Assembly (NCBI GenBank): GCA_030623425.1 | Contig: JAUXMA010000008.1 | Location: 1 to 14,554, forward strand | DNA length: 14,554 bases | From: Rhodospirillaceae bacterium | Lineage (GTDB): Bacteria; Pseudomonadota; Alphaproteobacteria; Rhodospirillales; 2-02-FULL-58-16 | Reading direction: 5' to 3' | Shown: piece by piece, positions 1 to 6,015 of the stretch | Numbering within the stretch: the stretch's first letter is position 1 | How the letters are laid out: each line of letters begins with the position of its first letter | Made by a program: the position numbers and the translations under genes | Notes under the pieces: generated by a model | The model's database searches: none | Told to the model about the DNA's origin: nothing | Seen by the model: only the letters and a program-made list of their open reading frames with translations

Positions 1-184
1 AAAGCATCATGACCTGACGGAAGTTGTAGAGGATGCCGAGCAGAAAAACGCCCAGAATCGAGCCGTTGAGGTAGGCGTTAGCCAGGAGGGCCGTCCCCAG
101 CTGCTGGTACAAAATGCCGGACACGATCGCAACCGCGGCCAAAAAAAGGATCATCCGGACGAGAAAACGCCGCGGCTGATTCAT
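1..184 (-). CDS. MotA/TolQ/ExbB-like proton channel protein, N-terminal part (cut by window edge)
   Basis: Only the first 61 codons are visible, because the gene runs off the left edge. The start ATG is at 184-182, preceded by a GGAG about 14 bases upstream. Two hydrophobic stretches (about residues 11-26 and 41-52) are followed by the polar segment YNFRQVMML. This pattern resembles the N-terminus of alphaproteobacterial proteins annotated as MotA/TolQ/ExbB proton channel family, which often sit beside an OmpA-domain gene as here. The 50-base gap to that upstream gene suggests an operon. If the assignment is right, this is an inner-membrane protein coupling proton flow to envelope work, but the conserved channel helices lie outside the window. 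The family call is from memory of related proteins and is moderate in certainty; it could simply be another small membrane protein. Confidence 0.55.
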   Translation of the reverse strand, partial: MNQPRRFLVRMILFLAAVAIVSGILYQQLGTALLANAYLNGSILGVFLLGILYNFRQVMML

Positions 185-234
185 GATATGGGAAATCTCC
201 AGTGAATGGGTTCTATCGCTAAACGGAACGGGCC

Positions 235-1269
235 TTACCGTTCGGTAATGTTCACGTCGACTCGGTTCACGGGTTTCTCCGCCGTTTTATTTCCTAGCGC
301 GCGTACGTCTATGCGGGTGCTTTGGATGCCGTTCTCGATCAGGAAGGTACGCACCGACAGGGCGCGCGAAAGCGACAACCGCCTGGCCCGACTTGAAGAA
401 ACAGACTTTCCTCCAGCGTAAGCCCTAAGCTGTAAACGCAGGTTCTTATTCTTTTTTAACCCGTCCGCCAAAGCTTTAAGTTGTTCCTTCGCCTTCGTCG
501 GTAGTTTCGAGACCGTGGGCTTGAATTCCACATGCAAGGCCTTGCCTAGCTTCAGAAGCGAAGCGGTGGTCGGCAACGAAGCCTGTTGTTGAAGGTCTGG
601 CTGCGTCTCGGGCGCCTTGGCGGCTTTGGGTGTCACCGCTTGCGCCACCGGCGGCGGTGGCGGCGGTGGCGTTTTTAGTGGTTTAGGTTCTGTTTTCGCA
701 ATCTTTTGTGGTGGTGGAGGAGGCGGCAACGGCAACAATTTTTTTGGCTCTTTTATTTTCTTTGCCACGGCCGGTTTGGCTTTTTTCAGTGGTTCGGTGC
801 GGACCTTCTCGACCGGAATGGCCGGCGGCGGCGGCGCTTTTGGTATTTTAAGTTCTGTTTTCGCAATCTTTTGTTGTGGCGGCGGCGGCGGCGCTGAAAG
901 GCTTTTTGGCATGGCCGGGGGTTTCGGCTCCTTGACGGCCCGGGCTGGTGGGGCTGTCATCTTTGTCAGACGGCGTTTCTTGGCTTTTTTCCCGGCGCCG
1001 GGTGAAACCGTTCCAGGAGCAAGTGGGACGTGCAAAGTCGAAACAGGGAATTTCGATCCCGGCACCAATAAGCGGCGGAATCCGGTAATCGACGGCAAAT
1101 CCCCGGGTGCGGTCGCGGAACCGCTGTCTTCGAGGACGCTGAGATCCACCGTGACATTGGCGTCGCTGAGCTCCATCTGGGCTCGCGCCCCGGTCATGAA
1201 GGCCGTGGCAATCAAGGCTGGCGCAATGCCCACGAAAGCCAAACGGATGAGAGTTCGCGGGTTTCTCAT
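235..1269 (-). CDS. Proline-rich OmpA-domain envelope protein
   Basis: The 344-residue protein begins with a signal peptide (basic MRNPRTLIR, a hydrophobic core, probable cleavage after residue 30, ARA|Q). A long low-complexity linker follows at about residues 90-225, made of Pro runs and Lys/Ala, with two similar copies of a KIAKTE...PPPP module. Residues about 235-344 form an OmpA C-terminal-like domain, with the RALSVRTFLIENGI helix, an ALGN loop and a terminal NRVDVNI. This domain normally anchors proteins to peptidoglycan in the periplasm. The Asp that usually contacts diaminopimelate appears to be Gly here, while the Arg of the RAxxV motif is kept. The N-terminal helix has no acidic residue, so this is not a MotB/TolR-type stator. 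It lies between the phosphatase gene and a MotA/TolQ-like gene on the same strand. The ATG at 1269 has a CGGAG Shine-Dalgarno. Confidence 0.8.
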   Translation of the reverse strand: MRNPRTLIRLAFVGIAPALIATAFMTGARAQMELSDANVTVDLSVLEDSGSATAPGDLPSITGFRRLLVPGSKFPVSTLHVPLAPGTVSPGAGKKAKKRRLTKMTAPPARAVKEPKPPAMPKSLSAPPPPPQQKIAKTELKIPKAPPPPAIPVEKVRTEPLKKAKPAVAKKIKEPKKLLPLPPPPPPQKIAKTEPKPLKTPPPPPPPVAQAVTPKAAKAPETQPDLQQQASLPTTASLLKLGKALHVEFKPTVSKLPTKAKEQLKALADGLKKNKNLRLQLRAYAGGKSVSSSRARRLSLSRALSVRTFLIENGIQSTRIDVRALGNKTAEKPVNRVDVNITER

Positions 1270-1338
1270 GGATGTCTCCGGTTCCTTAAAGGCGATTCAC
1301 AAAACCCATTTGTGGACCGTTCGATTCACCATAGCCAA

Positions 1339-1347
1339 GGGGGGGGG
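1339..1347. repeat. Homopolymer run of nine G (C on the coding strand)
   Basis: Nine consecutive G bases lie in the 118-base spacer between the phosphatase gene and the OmpA-like gene, 70-78 bases upstream of the latter's ATG on its coding strand. Runs of this length are prone to slippage. The position would suit promoter-spacing or leader-length variation, but nothing else shows that it does this. Confidence 0.9.
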
Positions 1348-1387
1348 TGGCGCACAACTGGTTTCCGGTTGCCGTTGGTCCCGTTCC

Positions 1388-2197
1388 TCAGGGTTTTCCG
1401 GTCGCCGTTTGGCGCAGGATTTTTCCCAGGAGCGCATGAAATTGGCTGTTGGTGGCGAGAATGTCACCGCTTGTCATCATGTCTTTGCCGCCGCCGATTT
1501 CGCTGACGAAACCGCCGGCTTCACGCACCAGGGCAATGCCTGCCGCCATGTCCCAGACTTTGAGTCCGGTTTCCCAGTAGCCATCGTAACGCCCGGCGGC
1601 GACATAGGCCAAATCGAGCGCCGCCGACCCGAAACGCCTGACACCGGCCGATAGCGCCATCACCGTCTGCAATTGCCGCAAAAACCGGGCATGATTGCCA
1701 GCGCCTTTAAAAGGAATGCCGGTGGCGAAAAGCGATTCGTCCAGACGGTGGCGGGAGGACACCCTGATCCGGCGACCGTTTAAATGGGCGCCTTGCCCTT
1801 TTTCCGCCCAAAACATTTCATCGTGCACGGGCTCGTAAATAACGCCGGCGAAGGGTTCTCCATCCCGCTCCAAAGCGATGGAGATGGCAAAGTGGGGAAT
1901 GCCGTGAAGGTAATTGCTTGTTCCGTCCAGTGGATCGATGATCCAGCGGTTCGATGTGTCGGTGCCGGCAATCGCGCCGCCTTCCTCGGCAAGAAACCCG
2001 TAACCCGGCCGTGCCTTGCCGAGTTCGCGCAGCAAGGTTTTCTCGGCGGTCTTGTCGGCGGTGCTGACGAAATCGGCGGGGCCTTTTCTCGATACCTGCA
2101 GATGTTCCACCTCGCCGAAGTCGCGGACCAGCTTACGCGCCACCTTTTGCGCTGCGCCGCACATCACGTTGATCAGGGCGGAACGGAGATGGGTCAT
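1388..2197 (-). CDS. suhB: Inositol-1-monophosphatase family protein (SuhB type)
   Basis: This 269-residue protein has the full signature of the Mg-dependent, lithium-sensitive inositol monophosphatase family. The EEGG metal-ligand site is at residues 71-74, the DPLDGT motif is at 88-93 inside WIIDPLDGTSNYLHG, and the C-terminal WDMAAG motif has Asp216. Length is typical for bacterial SuhB. Members dephosphorylate inositol-1-phosphate and related sugar phosphates; E. coli SuhB also joins the rRNA antitermination complex. The substrate here cannot be read from sequence; related paralogues include CysQ and histidinol-phosphate phosphatase, but the motif spacing fits SuhB best. The start ATG at 2197 lies 12 bases after the efp stop, so it is probably translated from the same message. 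Confidence 0.9.
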   Translation of the reverse strand: MTHLRSALINVMCGAAQKVARKLVRDFGEVEHLQVSRKGPADFVSTADKTAEKTLLRELGKARPGYGFLAEEGGAIAGTDTSNRWIIDPLDGTSNYLHGIPHFAISIALERDGEPFAGVIYEPVHDEMFWAEKGQGAHLNGRRIRVSSRHRLDESLFATGIPFKGAGNHARFLRQLQTVMALSAGVRRFGSAALDLAYVAAGRYDGYWETGLKVWDMAAGIALVREAGGFVSEIGGGKDMMTSGDILATNSQFHALLGKILRQTATGKP

Positions 2198-2209
2198 GAG
2201 GATCTGTTC

Positions 2210-2779
2210 TCAATCCTTGGCTCGTTCCACATAGGAGCCATCGACGGTATTGACGACAATCCGCGTGCCGGCGGCGATGTGAGGCGGCACCATGGTCTTG
2301 GCGCCGTTCTCAAGGACGGCGGGCTTATAAGACGAGGACGCCGTTTGCCCTTTGACCACGGCGTCGGCCTCGACGACTTCCAGGACCACCGTATCGGGTA
2401 ACCGCAAGCCGATGGCCGCGCCTTCGTAAAATTCGATAGTCACCGTCATGTTTTCCTTCATGAAACGGGTCTGATCGCCGCCGATCAGATTTCCACCCAG
2501 CGTCACTTGCTCATAAGTCTCGTTGTCCATGAAAGTGTGCATGTCGCCGTCTGAATAGAGGTACTGGAAAGGCTTCTGGTCCAGACGTGCTCGCTCCACC
2601 GTTGCCGAGGAACGGAAACGCTCGTTGAGCTTGGTTCCGTCACGAATATCCTTGAGCTCCACCTGCAAATAGGCTCCGCCTTTTCCTGGTTGGGTGTGCT
2701 GGATCTTGACCACCCGCCAAAGGCGTTTCTGATGTTCGATCACCATCCCGGGACGGACGGCGTTTCCGTTGATTTTCAT
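2210..2779 (-). CDS. efp: Elongation factor P
   Basis: The 189-residue protein matches EF-P in length and organisation. It has an N-terminal KOW-like domain with the PGKGGAY loop, then two OB-fold domains ending in the conserved GTRIVVNT...Y segment. EF-P binds between the P and E sites of the ribosome and relieves stalling at proline runs. Lys33 at the loop tip is the position modified by EpmA (beta-lysylation) in many bacteria; no modification gene is visible here. Notably, the OmpA-like gene downstream and tolA both encode long polyproline stretches, so they are likely EF-P clients (inference). The ATG at 2779 follows an AAGG at short spacing. The gene lies 48 bases after thiE and 12 bases before the phosphatase gene, within a one-strand run. 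Confidence 0.97.
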   Translation of the reverse strand: MKINGNAVRPGMVIEHQKRLWRVVKIQHTQPGKGGAYLQVELKDIRDGTKLNERFRSSATVERARLDQKPFQYLYSDGDMHTFMDNETYEQVTLGGNLIGGDQTRFMKENMTVTIEFYEGAAIGLRLPDTVVLEVVEADAVVKGQTASSSYKPAVLENGAKTMVPPHIAAGTRIVVNTVDGSYVERAKD

Positions 2780-2827
2780 GACCTTAACCGTACTCGGAAG
2801 GTATCTTGAAAAGTCGAGGCGCGGAAC

Positions 2828-3508
2828 CTAACAGGTTGGTTTACGAGAAGCAACGAGGAGATGGGATCGATTTTCCGCCGCTTCCGAAAACACCCTGTTG
2901 AACGCCTTCACCGCTTGCGCCGGGCCGTCCGGGTGGTTCCAAACGCCGGCGACAACGGCGAGGAAATCGGCGCCGGTCTCTATCAGCGGTGCGCAGTTGC
3001 CGGGGGTAATCCCGCCGATGGCCACCGAGGGCACGGTCGTCAATTCGTCCCACCATTCGAGAATCCCCGGATCGGCCCGGCTCTTCGGCTCCTTGGTCGC
3101 GGTCGGAAAGAAGGCGCCGAAAGCCACGTAGCCGGCGCCTTTCTCGGCCGCCTCGATGGCGAGATGGCGGGAGTCGTGACAGGTGACGCCGACGATGGCG
3201 CCCTCGCCGACGGCTTGGCGGGCGGCGGCGAAAGCGCCGTCCTTTTGGCCGATGTGGACGCCGTCGCAGCCCAATTCGGCGGCCAGGCTGGGGAAATCGT
3301 TGAGGATGAAGGCGATGTCGCGTTCCTTGACGACCGGGCGGAGGATGTCGGCGGCGTGGCGGACGGCATCGGCGTCCACCCCCTTGAGGCGCAATTGAAC
3401 GCAGGCCACGTCACCGGCGTCCAGGGCCGAAGCCAGGACATCGGCGAACGCCGCCGGGTCCATGCCTGGCGGCGTGATCAGATAGAGCCGGCAACTTCCG
3501 GAGGTCAA
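2828..3508 (-). CDS. thiE: Thiamine phosphate synthase
   Basis: ThiE joins 4-amino-5-hydroxymethyl-2-methylpyrimidine diphosphate to 4-methyl-5-(2-phosphoethyl)-thiazole to give thiamine phosphate. The TIM-barrel motifs are present in order: QLRLK (residues 38-42), ND (70-71), GVHIGQKD (83-90), GVTCH (107-111), the phosphate-binding [13 protein letters not shown] (127-139) and VAIGGIT (162-168). I place the start at a TTG (3508-3506) that overlaps the TGA of the upstream gene as TTGA, with AAGG eight bases upstream; this gives 226 residues, close to family length. A longer reading from another TTG at 3568 would add 20 unconserved residues inside the upstream gene. The overlap implies translational coupling. 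The residues after about 205 form a poorly conserved tail. Confidence 0.9.
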   Translation of the reverse strand: MTSGSCRLYLITPPGMDPAAFADVLASALDAGDVACVQLRLKGVDADAVRHAADILRPVVKERDIAFILNDFPSLAAELGCDGVHIGQKDGAFAAARQAVGEGAIVGVTCHDSRHLAIEAAEKGAGYVAFGAFFPTATKEPKSRADPGILEWWDELTTVPSVAIGGITPGNCAPLIETGADFLAVVAGVWNHPDGPAQAVKAFNRVFSEAAENRSHLLVASRKPTC

Positions 3509-3957
3509 TTTTTCGACCTTTTCCTTGGCTTCAACGAATCCGAACCCCGATCGGCGGCCGCCAACCAAGTACGGCAGGCGGCCAGGGGATCGGAGCTGTC
3601 GATAAGGTCGAGCGCCGGCGTCTCGTCCGTCAAGATAATCGCGCCCTGCTGGGCGGCGATATCGGCAAGGCGGGTTCCGACATCGGCGCCGACATCGACC
3701 CGCACCGCCTTGATGCCGTGGCGCAGCGCTCCCAGAACCAAACCGGGATCATCGCCGCAATCGAGGACCGCCTCATGGCTGACACCGGGATGACAGCGGG
3801 ACGCCTCATTGATCATGTCGCGAAAAACGGCGGCGCCCAGATAGGCGGCGGCGCCAGGGGCGCTGATCAAGGTGACGGCGACAGCCAACTCGTCGGCCAC
3901 TTTCAGCGCCGCCTTGGCTTGCTCTAGATTGTGGACGATAATCCGGGGCGCACCCAT
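3505..3957 (-). CDS. Unrecognised 150-residue protein upstream of thiE
   Basis: I do not recognise a named domain. The protein has alternating hydrophobic strands and helices ([26 protein letters not shown]) suggesting a small soluble alpha/beta fold. It has no signal peptide or membrane segment, and ends in a basic tail (LKPRKRSKN). Its TGA overlaps the probable TTG start of thiE by two bases (TTGA), and it follows gap on the same strand. My recollection is that similar short hypothetical proteins sit between glycolytic genes and thiE in Rhodospirillales, which suggests a role tied to that operon, but this is not a functional assignment. The start ATG at 3957 has no obvious Shine-Dalgarno. 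The opposite strand carries only a shadow frame. Confidence 0.75.
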   Translation of the reverse strand: MGAPRIIVHNLEQAKAALKVADELAVAVTLISAPGAAAYLGAAVFRDMINEASRCHPGVSHEAVLDCGDDPGLVLGALRHGIKAVRVDVGADVGTRLADIAAQQGAIILTDETPALDLIDSSDPLAACRTWLAAADRGSDSLKPRKRSKN

Positions 3958-4058
3958 GCGGTTAACGTGAAAGAGGGTTTACCAATGGCGAAGCGGGGTC
4001 CGGAACCCCGTCCGCTGGAGGTGTCGCCGCGATTGACGAATGCCGCCCTCTCTCCTTT

Positions 4059-4103
4059 CAGATCGGGTCTGACCCTGGCGCAACCGGATTCGAACAGATC
4101 GGG
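4059..4103. repeat. Short direct repeat and inverted repeat in the gap / hypothetical gene spacer
   Basis: The nonamer CAGATCGGG occurs at 4059-4067 and again at 4095-4103 (36 bases apart), and the inverted repeat GGGTCTGACCC lies at 4065-4075. A further hairpin-capable sequence, CGGGGT-CCGGA-ACCCCG, lies at 3994-4010. No T-run follows on either strand, so a classical terminator is not supported. The 158-base spacer (3958-4115) has no credible gene. Confidence 0.6.
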
Positions 4104-4115
4104 CGGAGTCTTACA

Positions 4116-5126
4116 TCAGCCGATATTGGCCATGACGGCGGCCACGTCGGCCATGCGGTTGGAAAAGCCCCACTCGTTATCGTACCACGACAGGATGCGC
4201 ACGAAATTGCCCTTTATAACCTGCGTCTGGGGCAGGTCGACCGTGGAACTACAGGGATTGTGATTGAAGTCTATGGACACCATCGGCTGCTCGGTGGTGG
4301 CCAGAATTCCTTTCAGGCGGCGGCTTCTGGAGGCTTTTTTAATGATCTCGTTGACTTCTTTCACCGAAGTGGTTTTGGCGGCGATGAAGGTGAGGTCAAC
4401 GAGGGAAACGTTCAGGGTCGGCACCCGGATCGCATAGCCGTCCAGCTTACCCGCCAGTTCCGGCAGCACCTCGCCGATGGCTCTTGCCGCGCCGGTGGTG
4501 GCGGGGATCAAGGATGCCGAGGCGGCGCGCGCCCGCTGCAGGTCGCTATGCAGGGTGTCGACCATCCGCTGGTCGCCGGTTGAAGCGTGCACCGTGGTCA
4601 TGAAACCCTTTTCGATTCCCAGGGCCTGGTGGAGGACATAAGCCACCGGGGCCAGGCAGTTGGTCGTGCAGGAAGCGTTGGAAACCACACGGTGCTTCTT
4701 GTTCAGCTTGTCGTCGTTGACGCCGTAGACGACGGTCAAGTCGGCGTTGTTTGTCGGCGCCGAGACCAGCACTTTCCTGGCGCCGGACTTGAGGTGCTTG
4801 GCCGACTTTTCACGGCTGGTGAAAAGGCCGGTGCACTCCATGGTCACGTCGACCTTGAGCTTTTTCCAAGGCAATTTGGTGGGATCGCGTTCGGCGGTCA
4901 CCATGATGTCGCCCCGGCCGACGTTGATAGTGTTGTTCTTGACCCCGACTTTGAACGGCGGCATGCCGTGCACCGAATCATATCTGAGCAGATGTGCATT
5001 GGCTTCCACCGAGCCGAGGTCGTTGATGCCGACCACCAAGATGTCCTTACGTTTGGACTCGATGATCGCCCTCAGGGCCAAACGGCCGATCCGGCCAAAA
5101 CCATTGATGGCAACACGAACCGTCAT
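4116..5126 (-). CDS. gap: Type I glyceraldehyde-3-phosphate dehydrogenase
   Basis: The 336-residue enzyme oxidises and phosphorylates glyceraldehyde-3-phosphate to 1,3-bisphosphoglycerate with NAD in glycolysis, or runs in reverse in gluconeogenesis. The Rossmann motif INGFGRIGR starts at residue 7. The catalytic segment SNASCTTNC places the nucleophile at Cys153, with His180 as the general base in HASTGDQ. The C-terminal SWYDNEWGFSNR is intact. The Asn-Asp at about 35-36 fits an NAD-preferring enzyme. Although the frame stays open for another 100 codons upstream, the start is the ATG at 5126: it is preceded by GGAGG at 5-base spacing and begins exactly at the conserved MTVRVAINGFGR. The gene heads the minus-strand run. 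The neighbours tkt, pgk and fba, common beside it in relatives, are not seen here. Confidence 0.97.
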   Translation of the reverse strand: MTVRVAINGFGRIGRLALRAIIESKRKDILVVGINDLGSVEANAHLLRYDSVHGMPPFKVGVKNNTINVGRGDIMVTAERDPTKLPWKKLKVDVTMECTGLFTSREKSAKHLKSGARKVLVSAPTNNADLTVVYGVNDDKLNKKHRVVSNASCTTNCLAPVAYVLHQALGIEKGFMTTVHASTGDQRMVDTLHSDLQRARAASASLIPATTGAARAIGEVLPELAGKLDGYAIRVPTLNVSLVDLTFIAAKTTSVKEVNEIIKKASRSRRLKGILATTEQPMVSIDFNHNPCSSTVDLPQTQVIKGNFVRILSWYDNEWGFSNRMADVAAVMANIG

Positions 5127-5131
5127 TGCGT

Positions 5132-5136
5132 CCTCC
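5132..5136 (-). promoter_or_regulatory. Strong Shine-Dalgarno deciding the gap start
   Basis: GGAGG on the minus strand is five bases before the ATG at 5126. It fixes the gap start against the much longer upstream open frame, which shows no GAPDH homology. Confidence 0.85.
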
Positions 5137-5240
5137 GCAAAAAAAAAGTTCAAAGTAAAGCGAAATGAAAAAACCGCCCCTCCCTTCACTAGCACAGACG
5201 GATAAAGCAACATAATACCCCGCCGGGGAGGAATCCACAT

Positions 5241-5252
5241 ACCCATTTGGGT
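5241..5252. promoter_or_regulatory. Small inverted repeat, possible operator for gap
   Basis: ACCCA-TT-TGGGT is a 12-base inverted repeat in the divergent region, about 115 bases upstream of the gap ATG. A TATTAT hexamer resembling a -10 box lies on the minus strand just downstream of it (about 5211-5216), though I find no good -35. This is only a candidate regulatory site; such short palindromes also arise by chance. Confidence 0.25.
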
Positions 5253-5302
5253 GGTAGGCGGGTTTTCGAAAGCGGCAACATCGTCCGATTGCGCCTTTCC
5301 GT

Positions 5303-5329
5303 CAATGGAGTAAATGGAGTCAATGGAAT
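5303..5329. repeat. Three tandem copies of a 9-base unit
   Basis: The units CAATGGAGT, AAATGGAGT and CAATGGAAT lie end to end in the divergent spacer between gap and zauP, immediately upstream of the probable zauP -35 box. They may be a regulator binding array or a simple microsatellite. The nine-base period does not match one DNA helical turn. Confidence 0.75.
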
Positions 5330-5339
5330 TTTTGGGCGG

Positions 5340-5369
5340 TTGACGCCTTTGCGGAGACAAGCATATTCT
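5340..5369 (+). promoter_or_regulatory. Probable sigma-70 promoter for zauP-zapA
   Basis: TTGACG (5340-5345) and TATTCT (5364-5369) are separated by 18 bases and match the -35 and -10 consensus at five of six and four to five of six positions. Transcription would start near 5376, leaving a leader of about 20 bases before the zauP ATG at 5396. It is the only good promoter match I see in this divergent spacer on the plus strand. Confidence 0.55.
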
Positions 5370-5395
5370 GCCATCGCCCTCGGACGGAACATCCG

Positions 5396-5659
5396 ATGGA
5401 AGGTCTGTGGTCCTTGACGACATCAAATATCAAAAAAGCGGGACAAGTAGAACGGGCGCAGCAGCACCTCGATCAGGCTGTCGCTCGCTTGGAGGCCGCG
5501 GTCAACAAGCGCAAGAAATCCGGCGGTTCCGGCGACCGACTGGCCGAGGAGATGGAGATGGTGCGCGCGACAAACGCGGCGATGAAAAAAAACAACGATT
5601 CCATGTCGATCCACCTGGATGGCGCCATCAATCGTCTGAAGGCGTTTTTGGAAAATTGA
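5396..5659 (+). CDS. zauP: DUF4164-type coiled-coil protein, likely ZauP
   Basis: The 87-residue protein is almost entirely helical and charged. It shows heptad-like spacing through QHLDQAVARLEAAV and a second segment ending DGAINRLKAFLEN, as expected for a coiled coil. It directly precedes zapA (11-base gap). In Caulobacter the coiled-coil protein ZauP is encoded just upstream of ZapA and works with it to focus the FtsZ ring; position, size and character fit that role. The identification rests on context and general character more than on a signature motif. An upstream GGAA about eight bases from the ATG is a weak ribosome-binding site. The short leader suggests transcription from the promoter at 5340-5369. 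Confidence 0.75.
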   Translation: MEGLWSLTTSNIKKAGQVERAQQHLDQAVARLEAAVNKRKKSGGSGDRLAEEMEMVRATNAAMKKNNDSMSIHLDGAINRLKAFLEN

Positions 5660-5670
5660 AGATTTGATCC

Positions 5671-6000
5671 ATGGCGCAGGTTTCGCTGACCATCAACGGC
5701 CGCAAATATCAGATTGCTTGCGATAACGGCCAGGAAGCCCATTTGTCGCGGCTGGGGGCCTATGTCGACAAAAGGGTCAGCGAACTGGCGGCGGCGGTTG
5801 GTCAAATCGGCGATGCCCGTTTGCTGGTTATGGTCAGCCTTTTGGTTGCCGACGAGCTGTCGGATGCCTATGCCAAGATGGAGGTTTTGCGCGCCGCCGA
5901 CAAAGGGGCGGCGGCCCGCCTGGAAGCCGAGGAAACCATCGGCGCCAACATCGAGAAGCTGGCCCTGCGCATCGAGAATATTGCGGAAACCTTGGAATAG
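5671..6000 (+). CDS. zapA: Cell division protein ZapA
   Basis: The 109-residue protein matches ZapA. The N-terminal beta-rich head (VSLTINGRKYQIACDNGQE) is followed by the conserved HLSRLGAYVDKRV segment, then a long C-terminal helix forming the dimer/tetramer coiled coil. ZapA binds FtsZ and bundles protofilaments in the cytoplasmic division ring. It lies 11 bases after the ZauP-like gene and is immediately followed by the 6S RNA gene, the usual proteobacterial pairing of zapA with ssrS. The last codons of zapA contain the -35 element of the 6S promoter (5981-5986), so coding and regulatory sequence overlap here. Confidence 0.93.
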   Translation: MAQVSLTINGRKYQIACDNGQEAHLSRLGAYVDKRVSELAAAVGQIGDARLLVMVSLLVADELSDAYAKMEVLRAADKGAAARLEAEETIGANIEKLALRIENIAETLE

Positions 6001-6009
6001 CCTTAAACT
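5981..6009 (+). promoter_or_regulatory. Promoter of the 6S RNA gene
   Basis: TTGCGG (5981-5986) and TAAACT (6004-6009) are spaced by exactly 17 bases. Seven bases beyond the -10 lies G6016, which is also the first base of the long terminal stem of the predicted 6S RNA. The agreement between promoter spacing and RNA structure supports both calls. The -35 lies within the zapA coding sequence. Confidence 0.7.
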
Positions 6010-6015
6010 CTTCCC

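Noticed and set aside
234..249. Inverted repeat TTACCG-TT-CGGTAA over the OmpA-like stop codon
   Set aside because: The arms are only six bases and lack a T-run in the direction of transcription, so a terminator or operator is not supported.
617..1654. Long plus-strand open frame rich in Gly and Phe opposite the OmpA-domain gene
   Set aside because: Its composition is the antisense of the proline/lysine-rich linker, and it crosses into the phosphatase gene without any recognisable domain.
2861..3793. 310-codon plus-strand open frame opposite thiE
   Set aside because: It is the antisense shadow of two well-supported genes, with no motif of its own.
3994..4010. GC-rich hairpin as a terminator between gap and the hypothetical gene
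   Set aside because: No T-run follows it on the minus strand, and downstream genes appear to be in the same transcription unit.
4080..4100. tRNA T-arm-like sequence (GTTCGAATCC on the minus strand)
   Set aside because: The flanking bases do not pair into a T-stem, and no acceptor, D or anticodon arm can be found, so it is not a tRNA.
5127..5426. In-frame 100-codon extension upstream of gap
   Set aside because: The added residues are low-complexity and unlike any GAPDH N-terminus, while a strong GGAGG sits just before the internal ATG that begins the conserved sequence.
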